This document shows, in pieces, positions 39,035 through 47,612 of a stretch of DNA of 64,000 nt. The notes under the pieces are model-generated. The model did not search any database, had not been told where the DNA came from, and saw only the letters and a program-made list of their open reading frames with translations. A program made the translations under genes and the position numbers. This DNA is from Urechis unicinctus (lineage: Eukaryota; Annelida; Polychaeta; Xenopneusta; Urechidae): assembly GCA_034190875.2 (NCBI GenBank), contig CM067349.1, positions 2,701,624 to 2,765,623 on the forward strand, read 5' to 3'. Numbering within the stretch: position 1 is the stretch's first letter; each line of letters begins with the position of its first letter.

Positions 39035-40129
39035 TGTTGAGTGTCATTAGTACATTATGCCACAACCTTGTCCATCGTCATAACGTGCCCCTCTCAGTCA
39101 TGCCCACGAGTGACCTTCGTGTCACCTCACCCCCTGTGCTCATACATACCCCATATTTAATAGCCACGCCCATCCCCCAGTCGTCTGACCAGGCTAAGGC
39201 ATGTCATCAAATTGTTCTGGCGCCTTCCGGCAATGAACAATATCTTCAACACTTGACCTCAAATTATCGGGCAGTCTTGCCACTTCGCCAATAGACTCGA
39301 CTAGCTCCTGAACTGAATCCTCATACAATTTATGCAATTTCACGCAGCACTTACGAAAACATTCATTACGTGACTTGTCATAACGCATCTGACAAAACTC
39401 ATAGTCAGCCCGCGCTAATGCCACACGCGAACTCGCTCTGTTATACCTCTCCTGTGGCAACTTATAATTTTCCTTCACGCATTCATGATGACGCACAACT
39501 ACATTCAAACGACTGGAACACTGATCTATTTGTTTATGAATCCTGCGTGTGAGAACTTCACATTGATTTTGCAAAACTTCAATTTTCAATGACAAACCCA
39601 TTTGAACCGACCATGGAAAAATTCCAAGAGGAAATAGAATAAATGGAATATTTAAAAACCTGTACTTACAATTTGGTAGCCAGAATCGAGTGGATTCTTC
39701 ACCAGATGTCGTATCGCTAACTGTGGTGTGGGATGTGCGCCACGTGCTTGAGGATGTTGATGAAAGAACACGAACGGCAGGCGTAGGGTTTAGAAGAAAC
39801 TTAAACTTTATTGATAACTATGACTTTAGAATTTAAGATGGAACTTTGCCAAAAAGATGGATAGAGAAGTGTCGAGCTCGGAGGCCAGGTTGGAACTGAA
39901 TTTTAAAGGTTAAAACGATTCCCGCGACGACTCAGGCACGCTATCCCAATTCTCATTGGACATGCCATAGCCTGGTCAGAGGACTGGGGGATGGGCGTGG
40001 CTATTAAATATGGGGTATGTATGAGCACAGGGGGTGAGGTGACACGAAGGTCACTCGTGGGCATGACTGAGAGGGGCACGTTATGACGATGGACAAGGTT
40101 GTGGCATAATGTACTAATGACACTCAACA
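39035..40129 (-). mobile_element. Foldback insertion inside the ATPase gene
   Basis: A 1,095-bp insert with 171-bp inverted repeats (39,035-39,205 and 39,959-40,129) differing at only two positions by eye, so young. Read on the minus strand, the right arm and following sequence resemble an LTR: TG start, TATTTAA box, CAATAAAG signal near 39,805 and a possible ...CA end near 39,705, followed by a TGG that could begin a primer site. The left arm would then be an inverted LTR piece. A clean target duplication is absent; ATACGT and ATAGGT near the two edges are an imperfect candidate. Alternatives are a non-autonomous DNA transposon with long inverted ends, or a rearranged LTR element. Confidence 0.8.
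39194..39601 (-). CDS. Hypothetical 135-residue coiled-coil-like protein in the foldback insert
   Basis: Open frame of 135 codons with no stop, rich in charged residues and regularly spaced leucines (VLQNQCEVLTRRIHKQIDQC, VQELVESIGEVARL), suggesting an all-helical or coiled-coil fold. Its last residues are encoded by the inner edge of the left inverted arm, so its C-terminus was probably made by the rearrangement. If the insert is an LTR element this position fits the start of a gag-like gene, but no zinc knuckle or capsid motif is seen. Function unknown. The ATG was chosen as the first in frame; a GTAAGT just upstream (minus strand, near 39,668) could also be a splice donor. Confidence 0.45.
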   Translation of the reverse strand: MGLSLKIEVLQNQCEVLTRRIHKQIDQCSSRLNVVVRHHECVKENYKLPQERYNRASSRVALARADYEFCQMRYDKSRNECFRKCCVKLHKLYEDSVQELVESIGEVARLPDNLRSSVEDIVHCRKAPEQFDDMP

Positions 40130-40297
40130 TCGACACGTATGGTGGGGCAGAGGATGTTCAAAGGCGCCGAAGAAGGGCCCTTCAATTAGGCCGAGGATGA
40201 ATACGGTTTTCCTGCATCCTGTCTGCCCACAAACAACAGCCGAACTGGTACCATCTGGAAACGTAAACTTAGTAGACTGCACTGCCGAACCTGCCAT
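40130..40297 (-). pseudogene. Polinton packaging ATPase, N-terminal part
   Basis: Begins MAGSAVQSTKFTFPDGTSSA and carries the Walker A segment GQTGCRKT at residues 24-31, in which the glycine normally before lysine is Arg, likely inactivating. After GAFEH the frame shifts and then meets the foldback insertion at 40,129. The start codon lies inside the capsid gene end, so the two genes overlap by 29 bases in different frames, an arrangement typical of compact viral clusters. Role in relatives: DNA packaging motor. Together with the part at 38,531-39,034 it would make a protein of roughly the usual 200-250 residues. Confidence 0.88.
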
Positions 40298-41539
40298 CTT
40301 TAATGTTAAGCTGTGCATCCATAACAATATACATATAGACTATCAATGCACCGGCTGCCTGTGATTTATTTGTAATCTGTATGGTGATACCCTCAGACGC
40401 ATTCTCCATGGCCCTGCTACTACCGTGCAGCTGGTCATCATCACTCGACCTAATGTCGAGCCACAGAGCATATTTACTGGTTAGGTACTCTCCTAGGGAT
40501 ACGTCCGACAATGCCAGGTCTTTTGCAGCTATTGCTACACTGGGGTCTCGTTTACTCGTTGCAGCAAAGGCCTTCTTCCCCTCATCCCACTGCTGGTAGC
40601 CACACATGCCTTGGGCATAGAGTTCATTGAGGATGCCCTCAAAGGTCACCTCAGCTTTTGTAATCTTTGGGTTGTAGAACGACTCTGTGTTCCTGGCGAA
40701 TGAGGCGTTGGCTGGGTCATCAAATAGCAGTAGGATGCAATTCATGCTGCGAGCAGGCACGTTCAAATTGATGTTACTCAATGGATCTCTTTTATTGTAC
40801 ACAAACTTCCTGTGACGAAGCACACGCTCATACAAAATTGCAAGTCGACCTGTGTACTTGGTGCGTATCATGCGGGCCAACTCTGGTTGCATAACCATGT
40901 CATACTCTAGGGAGATGCCATCAATTTTGTAGCTGGCAGCAGTGTTTCGTGAATTACGCGGTTGTAGTCTTTGAACGTGAGCTCGTATTTCAAGCCTTTC
41001 ATTAAGTGCGCTCTGGTAGAATGGCATGTGGCTCTCCAGGAGTTCAAAGTCAAGCGGAATGTAGAACCTGTTACCATACACAATTGCTACGGCCTTGTCC
41101 TCTTACTCGGTCTCATCCTTGTTTCTTGCCCCCATTTGCATCTTAGTTGTGTTTCGGTCATCTGATGTGTCAATGCCCTGTTACTGGAGGCCTTGTCCCT
41201 CCTGTGCAGTCCGTCACAAGTCGTGGTAACAGTAGTACACATCGCTGTCATCACTAGACATGACCTCATTGCCAGATTAACCACGGCGCGGCCCAATTTT
41301 TGCACAACGGTGCGGTCAAGATCAGCTGAGGTCAGCGTGATTGTAAAGTCCAACGGTGCTGTCCCTGGGGCAATGACGTCGTCTGCGCCTAGATTGGGGA
41401 AGCGAACCAGCAGTTGCTGGTTCTGGTCAGTAGTGCTTGGATTGTTTGTAATAACCACAGACTGTCACAAGCCCTTTACCCCGAGGGGTTCGACTATCCG
41501 GCGGTGTGAGTTTAGTTTGCGCCTGTAAGTACTAGACAT
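40269..41539 (-). pseudogene. Polinton major capsid protein (double jelly-roll type), broken
   Basis: Starts MSSTYRRKLNSHRR and stops after KDGRFGSAVY, about 420 codons, somewhat short for the family. Recognisable segments in order: NNPSTTDQNQQLLVRFPNLG, then the DFTITLTSADLDRTVVQ strand region, the YGNRFYIPLDFELLESHMPF stretch, LNVPARSMNCILLLFDDP, ARNTESFYNPKITKAEVTFE and a C-terminal ALIVYMYIVMDAQL strand. Disruptions: TGA at codon 25, a frameshift near 41,275, three more stops before about 41,100, and a short out-of-frame patch near 40,950-41,000 that later returns to frame. In relatives this protein forms the hexagonal capsomers of an icosahedral shell. The last 29 bases overlap the ATPase start. 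It diverges from the plus-strand gene at 41,580. Confidence 0.88.
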
Positions 41540-41579
41540 GTTGAATGCTTTATTACAATTATATCTTTGACATAGTAAC
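41540..41579. promoter_or_regulatory. Divergent intergenic gap between capsid gene and plus-strand gene
   Basis: Only 40 bases separate the two start codons. The gap is AT-rich, with TTGAATGCTTTATTACAATT-type sequence, so any promoters of the two genes must be overlapping or bidirectional. No clear TATA box was assigned. Confidence 0.35.
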
Positions 41580-42676
41580 ATGGAGTTTGATAACAGAACA
41601 TTTAACGACGCAGTGGAGGAGGATTGGCACAACGCTGGAAGAGAGGATGAGGATTGGCCCGCCGCTGAAATAGAGGACGAGACACTCCCAACTAAGAGTG
41701 CTATGGGAGGGGACATTCAGATGGATACGTCTATACCACAGGGAGGGCGATTAGTTATAGGCGCTGTCAATGATTATTATGATGTATTGGCTGCAAAAAG
41801 GTTGCAGACCCCGTCCGCGATTATACAAAGTTTGACCTTGTTGAAGGAGAGTTACGTTTGAAGGACTACCCTGACATAAGTATTACAAATTCTCGTACTT
41901 AAGCACCGCTTTCACTTCAAACCATAGCTAGTAGAAGGGGATGGGGGAAAAGGACGTCCGATGGTTTGGGGTTTACTGTGTGGCCCTGAAAAGTGGTGTC
42001 ACAAAAGGAAGCATCAGGCTCTCTAAGGCTGCTAAAGCCGCAGAGTATTTAGAAATGAGCGGCCCTGAAGCCATGACAGAGGAATGTGGTGTGGAAGAAA
42101 AAAGCTTCATAGAGGGCGTTCATAACGCCATAGAATACCTAGGTGCACAAACAGACAACGAACTACCACTCAGAGAGCTTATATGGCTTGACAAGGCTAT
42201 GCAGACCAAGAGGGGTAAGCTTGTCAACAACCTGGCTAAGATAACTGAGATAGGATGGGATATAGACCAGCGGGAAGCTAAAATGGCAAGCTTGGAGGAG
42301 GAAGGGAGGGGTGATAGTCGAGCATGAAAATTCCAAGCAAATGAGATAACAGAGCTGCAGGACCTGCGGCGTGTCCGTGTTGAGGCTGCCTCTGTTAACC
42401 GTGAACGTCTGCGAACCCAAATTAACCGCATCAGGGAAACGAGGACACAACGCTAGCTGAGCGTGTACGCACCCTGTTCGGGAGCAAGGCATAACAATCG
42501 CCTCCATCCTCATTGCGATTGGATTGGCAATCTCGATCTTGGTAGTTGCTTTGACGGGTGGAGGGGCACTAGTTCAACCCCTGCACCAACACTGACGCCA
42601 GCTGATAAGCCTGGTGTAAAGGAATTGATTAAAAAAACAGCTGAACTCATTGAACACCGACGAGCGTATTATTGAA
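41580..42676 (+). pseudogene. Conserved Polinton plus-strand gene (acidic N-terminus, coiled coil, membrane anchor), broken
   Basis: Starts MEFDNRTFNDAVEEDWHNAG, a strongly acidic N-terminal region. It continues through VNDYYDVLAAKR, DLVEGELRLKDYPD, APLSLQTIASRRG and KSGVTKGSIRLSKAAKAA. A helical stretch (RGKLVNNLAKITEIGWDID and following) then leads to a hydrophobic anchor (GITIASILIAIGLAISILVV) and a GVKELIKKTAELI tail. The pieces lie in several frames with stops at about 41,862 and 41,900 and after 42,327, so it is a pseudogene. I recognise the gene as a regular partner of Polinton capsid genes but not its assigned name. A virion or membrane-associated role is inference. The usual longer C-terminus is absent; sequence changes near 42,650, shortly before the gypsy insertion. 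Confidence 0.75.
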
Positions 42677-42699
42677 CGTGAGGGTGGTGAGAAAGCGTT
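42653..42699 (+). pseudogene. Coiled-coil Polinton ORF, piece left of the gypsy insertion
   Basis: Short charged stretch (TDERIIEREGGEKA) ending at the GCGTT target duplication. It is the likely left shoulder of the coding-like sequence that resumes at 47,608 on the other side of the gypsy element, although the two sides are not in one frame. It may instead be the end of the preceding gene. Confidence 0.4.
42695..42699. repeat. Gypsy target-site duplication, left
   Basis: GCGTT, repeated directly after the 3' LTR at 47,608-47,612. Five base pairs is the usual size for this superfamily. Confidence 0.92.
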
Positions 42700-42885
42700 T
42701 GTAGCATATTCAATTGCAACGTTATGATCAGATGTTCAACTTGTCGTAAAAATCATGTTAGCCGGCAAGTTGCCGTCAATCGTTCGAGGCCAGGTTGGTG
42801 GTGATGTGGCATAAAATAAAACGCAACGGACTTGTGAACATCAAGAGTGTTTCCATCAAGAGTGTTTTCCTGTAGAAACATTACA
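42700..42885 (+). repeat. Gypsy 5' LTR
   Basis: 186 bp, TG at the start and CA at the end, with an AAATAAAAC stretch near 42,812 that could serve as TATA or polyadenylation signal. Five transitions relative to the 3' LTR. Confidence 0.95.
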
Positions 42886-42886
42886 T

Positions 42887-42902
42887 TGGTGGCAGCGGTA
42901 AC
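42887..42902 (+). promoter_or_regulatory. Candidate primer-binding site
   Basis: TGGTGGCAGCGGTAAC begins two bases after the 5' LTR, the normal position for pairing with a tRNA 3' end. The tRNA was not identified. Confidence 0.6.
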
Positions 42903-43166
42903 AAAGAACCTCGCTAGCCTTCGGAGTACACAGCAAAGGTGCTTCCGTAAGGTGCAAAAGAGACAAATTTGTTAATGAGCAAGTTTTAAAACCGATTGCT
43001 GTCAAATGCCAACGCCGGTTGGAAATTGATCGACAGACGAAAGGAGGAATATGCAACTGCCTAGGACGCTTCGTTCCAGCTGTGCTCTTGCTTAGTATGA
43101 CAATGGTGCGCTACCACAACTAGACACAAACTGTAAGTGACTGAACTACCAAAGTAATTTACAGAA

Positions 43167-43961
43167 ATGGCTGAATCAATCACACCAAACATTGACTGGA
43201 ATTCGCCAGACTAAGCCGGTACACTAAATTTTTTCAAACAAAAATGCGGCCTATATTTCTCGGTAAAAAATATCCAAAGAGAAAAGCAAGTTGACCACAT
43301 ATTATTGTTTGCTGGGAATGAGAGACTAAGCATCTATAACTCATGGGGTCTAGGTGAGGATGAAGGAAAGAATCCTGAGGTGGTATGGCAGCGATTTGCA
43401 ACTCAAATTGAACCAAAGTCAAATTTTCGTGTAGCTCGTTTATACGTGCATAAGTACAGACAAAATGAAACAGAAAACATTGACTCTTTCCTGTCACGAT
43501 GTAAACTACAGGCACAGAAATGTGACTTTAACCAAAAGGAATTCAACGACAGAATCATAGAGCAAATTATTTTCGGTACCAGTCACCCAGAGCTTCAAAA
43601 ACAACTTCTCGGCAAGGGAAAAGAAATGACCCTAGATCAGACTGTGGACATATGCCGTACTTATGAAGCTGCAAACGAACAAATGAAACAGCTCGCAAGT
43701 GTCCAGTCAAATCAAAATGTACACTTGCATTCAATTCACAAAAAACCACAGACTGCCAAATGTCAGAATTGTTGCGGTCATCATGCGAGACGGAGGTGTA
43801 CTGCATACAGAACAACATGCAATAAATGTGGTAAACCAAACCACTGGCAAGCAATGTGCCGATCATCCTACCATAACAACACCATTTCTCACAGGCAAGA
43901 AGAGCCACAACCACGGTTGAGTAGAGACCAAAGACAAAACAGCAACAGGCGCACACACTAA
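43167..43961 (+). pseudogene. Gypsy Gag (nucleocapsid with two zinc knuckles), in-frame stop
   Basis: The frame starts at ATG 43,167 (MAESITPNIDWNSPD), with a TAA at codon 16, then is open to 43,961. The middle holds the typical retrotransposon Gag capsid pattern (VWQRFATQIEPKSNFRVARL, HKYRQNETENIDSFLSRCKL, FNDRIIEQIIFGTSHPELQK). The C-terminus has two Cys/His knuckles, CQNCCGHHARRRC and CNKCGKPNHWQAMC, that in relatives bind the element RNA. It would form the cytoplasmic virus-like particle. At 264 codons it is a normal size. It ends at a TAA directly in frame with the downstream protease, so the native element probably had a fused or readthrough Gag-Pol. Confidence 0.88.
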
Positions 43962-44396
43962 CGCAGTAACGTCCACTCAATAAATCAAAACGATACTAGT
44001 GATGAACTCGGTGATGAGTTCAGTGAGTTAACTATTGGAACTGTTAAGGTGTCAAGCATTAGCTCTATCAAAACAGATATAAAAGATGCAGCCTTCATTC
44101 ATATATCAGCCAAGGTTGACTACAAGAAGACAGTAATGAGAATAAAGGTAAAAGTGGACACGGGAGCTCAAGGGAACACAATACCGATTCGTATGTACAG
44201 GCAGATGTTTCCAGAAAACATCAATGATGATAGTTACCCCAACGAGCAAGACTCCAGCAGTATCGGAGTCAAGCTAACAGCATACAATGGAACTGAAATT
44301 CCACAATATGGATGAATCCAACTACCGTGCCGGTATAAACAAAAGTCATGGATACCTACAGATTTCTACATTGTCGAATCAGAGGGACCAGCGATC
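43962..44396 (+). pseudogene. Gypsy protease domain
   Basis: In the same frame as gag. Coding starts right after the TAA (NVHSINQNDTSDEL), and the aspartic protease active-site motif is VDTGAQGNTIPI at about 44,155-44,190. A TGA at 44,313 interrupts the frame after EIPQYG. The downstream half continues in frame (SWIPTDFYIVESEGPAIMGL), including the conserved ILG-type segment seen here as IMGL. In relatives it cleaves the Gag-Pol polyprotein. Confidence 0.82.
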
Positions 44397-45112
44397 ATGG
44401 GGCTACCAAGCTCACAATATCTCAATCTCGTTACCCTTCACTGCGCCATCGAGAAAAATATGCAGTCGATCAAATCAGTGGAGGATCTGAAGAGCCTATA
44501 CCCCAACCAATTTGATCGCATTGGAAATTTTCCTGGCACATATCGCATCACTTTGAAGGAAGATGCACAACCTGTTATACATGCACAGCGCAAATTTCCA
44601 ATCCAGTTAAAAGGAAAACTCAAATCTGAACTCGAAAAAATGGAGCAACTTGGCGTCACCTGCACAGTAGACGCAGCAACAGACTTGGTTAACAGCATGG
44701 TCGTGTCACACAAAGACAATGGAGACCTGCGGGTGTGTCTTGACCCCAAAGACTTATACAAAGTGCTAAAACGCACACATCACAAAACCCCAACCCTTGA
44801 GGAGATTACATACAAGCTACAAGGTGGACAGTACTTCAGCAAAATGGACGCCAAAAACGGCTACTGGTCAGTTAAATTAGATGACATGAGCTGCCGACTC
44901 ACAACATTCAATACACCATTTGGCAGATACTGCTACAAACGCATGCCTTTCGGTTTGGTAATGTCGCAAGATGTATTTCAGCAAAGGATGGACCAAATAT
45001 TAGAGCATTGTCCAGGTACAATAAGCATCGCAGATGATGTAGTAGTCTTCGGACGTACCGAACAGGAACATGATAACAACCTCCATAACTTTATGCCAAG
45101 AGCTGCACAAAA
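44397..45112 (+). pseudogene. Gypsy reverse transcriptase, main part
   Basis: Long open stretch with RT motifs in order: VVSHKDNGDLRVCLDPKDL, QYFSKMDAKNGYWSVKLDD (first catalytic Asp region), TTFNTPFGRYCYKRMPFGL and the catalytic ISIADDVVVFG box at about 45,022-45,054. It is continuous with the protease frame. Near 45,112 the frame is lost at the start of the thumb and connection region. The family copies element RNA into DNA inside particles. Confidence 0.92.
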
Positions 45113-45420
45113 TGGTATTCAACAGCGCAAAATGTGTTATCAAAGAACCTCAAATCAAATTCTTTGGTGCTCTCTATGACAACGAAGGCATACATCCGGA
45201 TCCCACTAAAGTAGAAGCTATTAAAGCCATTAGTGCCCCAACTAACAAAAAACAACTTCAAGAATTTCTTGGGTTAGTCACTTACATGGGGACATTTATT
45301 CCCAACTTATCATCACACACTGCCAATCTGCGCCAACTGTTGAAGTCTGACATTGAGTTTGAATGGTGCGAATCTCACCAATTATCATTTCAACAAGTTC
45401 AGGACATTTATCTGCAGTGA
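45113..45420 (+). pseudogene. Gypsy RT thumb/connection, shifted frame
   Basis: Continues RT in the next frame: VFNSAKCVIKEPQIKFFGAL, DPTKVEAIKAISAPTNKKQL and FLGLVTYMGTFIPNLS, typical of the gypsy RT C-terminal subdomain. Ends at a TGA at 45,418 after a second frameshift near 45,395. Confidence 0.88.
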
Positions 45421-45851
45421 AGTTACACTGGCGTTCTTCAACCCAAACAAACCAACAACAATTCAAGTTGATGCATCCATGAAAGGACTGGGGGCTGCCC
45501 TTATCCAGGACAACAGACCAATAACTTTTGCGTCCAAATCACTATCTGAAACAGAGCAGAGATATGCAAATATAGAACGGGAAATGCTCGCTGTAGTGTT
45601 TGGATGCGAGCGATTTTACACATACGTGTATGGAAGGCCATTCCTTGTGGAAAGTGACCACAAACCATTAGAGATGATATAACTCAAAAACCTGAGAGCA
45701 GCTCCACCGAGACTACAAAGAATGCTGCTCAGGCTGCAGAGCTTTGATATGACTATCAAGTACAAGGCCGGAAAAGACATGATCATGGCTGATAGTTTAT
45801 CACGACTACCATCACCTTGCAACACACACATCAACCTAAAATCTTCAGGTT
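45396..45851 (+). pseudogene. Gypsy RNase H
   Basis: Starts after a frameshift. Catalytic residues are visible: Asp in TIQVDASMKGLGAALIQ, Glu in ANIEREMLAVVFG and Asp in FLVESDHKPLE. A TAA at 45,680 interrupts the frame. The downstream tether KYKAGKDMIMADSLSRLP, usual between RNase H and integrase, follows in the same frame and stops at a TAA near 45,849. Confidence 0.9.
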
Positions 45852-45857
45852 AACTTC

Positions 45858-46256
45858 GTGCAGTTCACCGAGGAAAAAGTTAACCAACTTAGAAGTGCGA
45901 CACAACGTGACCCAGTTATGACTACACTCGTGCAAACTATCACTGAGGGCTGGCCCGATAGAATGAAAGATCTGCCAACACCATTACGCCTGTATTGGTC
46001 CTTCTTCGATGAGATGTCAGTTGAGAATGGACTGGTTTTAAAAGGTGAACATGTGGTGATTCCTCGATCTATGCAGAAATACATTCGTGAGAAGATACAT
46101 GACGGACATCAGGGCATGGAAAAATGCAAATTGAGAGCCAAGGACTGTGTTTATTGGCCTGATATCAATAAAGAAATAGAAGCCAGAACAAAACAATGCA
46201 AAACGTGTCAGCATTATCAGAGGTCACAGGCCATTAAAAACACTGATCCCTCATGA
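45858..46256 (+). pseudogene. Gypsy integrase, zinc-binding N-terminal domain
   Basis: Open frame with the HHCC zinc module: the histidines lie in IHDGHQGMEKCKLRAKDCVYW and the cysteines in CKTCQHYQRSQ. Preceded by QFTEEKVNQLRSATQRDP, a typical linker. Lost at a TGA at 46,254, with a frameshift just before the catalytic core. Confidence 0.9.
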
Positions 46257-46674
46257 AATACCAAATCGACCATGGCAGGTGGTAGGGACAGATCTATTCC
46301 ACTTTGAGGGAGACACTTACCTCATTATTGCTGACTATTTCTCGAAATTCTCATTTATCAGGAAAATGCCTAATAACTGTACAAGCCAAGCTGTTGTCAT
46401 CGCGACCAAACACATATTCTCAGAGCAAGGTGTATCTGAGAAAGTCATAAGTGACAATGGCAGACAGTATGACTCGGAGGTCTATAAAAACTTTGCCACG
46501 TATTGGTCATTCAAACATACAACCAGTTCTCCGCATTACCCTCAGTCTAACGGTCTCATCGAAAGAACTATACAGACAGTAAAAAACAGCCTGAAAAGCA
46601 AAGATGAGCGGATCAGACCCATACATGAGCCTTCTTTGTTTACGATCTACACCCCTGGACCATTCACTACCTAG
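46257..46674 (+). pseudogene. Gypsy integrase catalytic core
   Basis: DDE-type core with all three acidic positions in place: WQVVGTDLFHFEGDTYL (first Asp), EKVISDNGRQYDS (second Asp) and QSNGLIERTIQTVKN (Glu). The frame shifts near 46,610-46,625 and the residual frame ends at 46,674. In relatives it inserts the cDNA with a 5-bp target duplication, matching GCGTT here. Confidence 0.92.
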
Positions 46675-47196
46675 CCCGGCAGAACTTCTGTACCATAGGA
46701 AGAAGATCAGAGGAAAGTTACCCGTACACATCCCGAACCACGCTGACCTCAAAGATCAAGTGTATGAAAAGCTAAAACAGAATCAAGATGCTCAGAAGCA
46801 GCGCTTTGACCAGCATGCTATTGATCTACCACCCTTGATAACTGGTCAGAATGTCCTCACGCAAGATGTTAGAAATGGTTCTTGGATGCCTGCTACAGTT
46901 TTGAGCAAATGTGAGGAACCACGTTCATATGTTATAGAAACCCCAAATGGATCCACTCTTCGGAGGAATATGAAGGTCCAGATTCACAAAAACAAATACA
47001 ATTCAGCTCTGACCCAATTATTCCTGCTCCACTAATGCCCATCAGCACCCCGGACACAACTGAACACAAAGAACAATCGGTTCCAATAACACAACCTCCC
47101 AACACGCCTCAAGACCGAACGCTTACAGACAATACGGACCAAAATCGTACCAGATATGGACGCATGATAAAGAAACCAGATAGACTGGCTATGTGA
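46604..47196 (+). pseudogene. Gypsy integrase C-terminal region
   Basis: After a frameshift the sequence resumes with YMSLLCLRSTPLDHSLPSPA, ELLYHRKKIRGKLPV and a C-terminal chromodomain-free tail with NGSWMPATVLSKCEEPRSYV, typical of this lineage. A last frameshift near 47,000 leads to the end RYGRMIKKPDRLAM, stop at 47,194. The following bases to 47,346 are non-coding. Confidence 0.85.
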
Positions 47197-47346
47197 ACTA
47201 TATGTGTCATAATGTTATAAGCGACCCACAAATCACAACGTTATATTGTTGAACACTAGTAATTTCTTCAAAAGATCAATTATTCAACACACATAATGTT
47301 CCTTGAATGGTTATGACTATCATCTAGTTGAAATGCAGCTTCCTCT

Positions 47347-47358
47347 GAGAAAGAGGGA
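47347..47358 (+). promoter_or_regulatory. Polypurine tract
   Basis: GAGAAAGAGGGA abuts the first TGTAGCAT at 47,359 and would prime plus-strand synthesis. Its position means the 3' LTR formally starts at 47,359, not at 47,422. Confidence 0.8.
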
Positions 47359-47421
47359 TGTAGCATATCCAATTGCAACGTTATGATCAGATGATTAACT
47401 TGTCGTAAAAGTTGCCGTCAT
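47359..47421 (+). repeat. Partial LTR duplication
   Basis: 63 bp equal to the first part of the LTR with an internal 17-base deletion, placed directly before the full-length 3' LTR. The 5' LTR has no such duplication. Confidence 0.9.
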
Positions 47422-47607
47422 TGTAGCATATCCAATTGCAACGTTATGATCAGATGTTTAACTTGTCGTAAAAATCATGCTAGCCGGCAAGTTGCCGTCA
47501 ATCGTTCAAGGCCAGGTTGGTGGTGATGTGGCATGAAATAAAACGCAACGGACTTGTGAACATCAAGAGTGTTTCCATCAAGAGTGTTTTCCTGTAGAAA
47601 CATTACA
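47422..47607 (+). repeat. Gypsy 3' LTR
   Basis: 186 bp, ends ATTACA directly before the GCGTT duplication. Confidence 0.95.
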
Positions 47608-47612
47608 GCGTT
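47608..47612. repeat. Gypsy target-site duplication, right
   Basis: GCGTT, copy of 42,695-42,699. Confidence 0.92.

Larger units (their letters stand above)
42700..47607 (+). mobile_element. Ty3/gypsy LTR retrotransposon (Mag-like), nested in the Polinton
   Basis: Complete in structure: 186-bp LTRs starting TGTAGCAT and ending ATTACA, a primer-site candidate right after the 5' LTR, gag, protease, RT, RNase H, integrase and a purine tract before the 3' end. It is flanked by GCGTT on both sides. LTRs differ at five positions by eye, all transitions. Domain order (RNase H before integrase) puts it in Ty3/gypsy. The paired knuckle Gag and the IADD form of the RT motif suggest the Mag-like group, which needs a tree to confirm. 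Coding regions are broken by at least five frameshifts and several stops. No envelope gene is seen. Confidence 0.95.
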
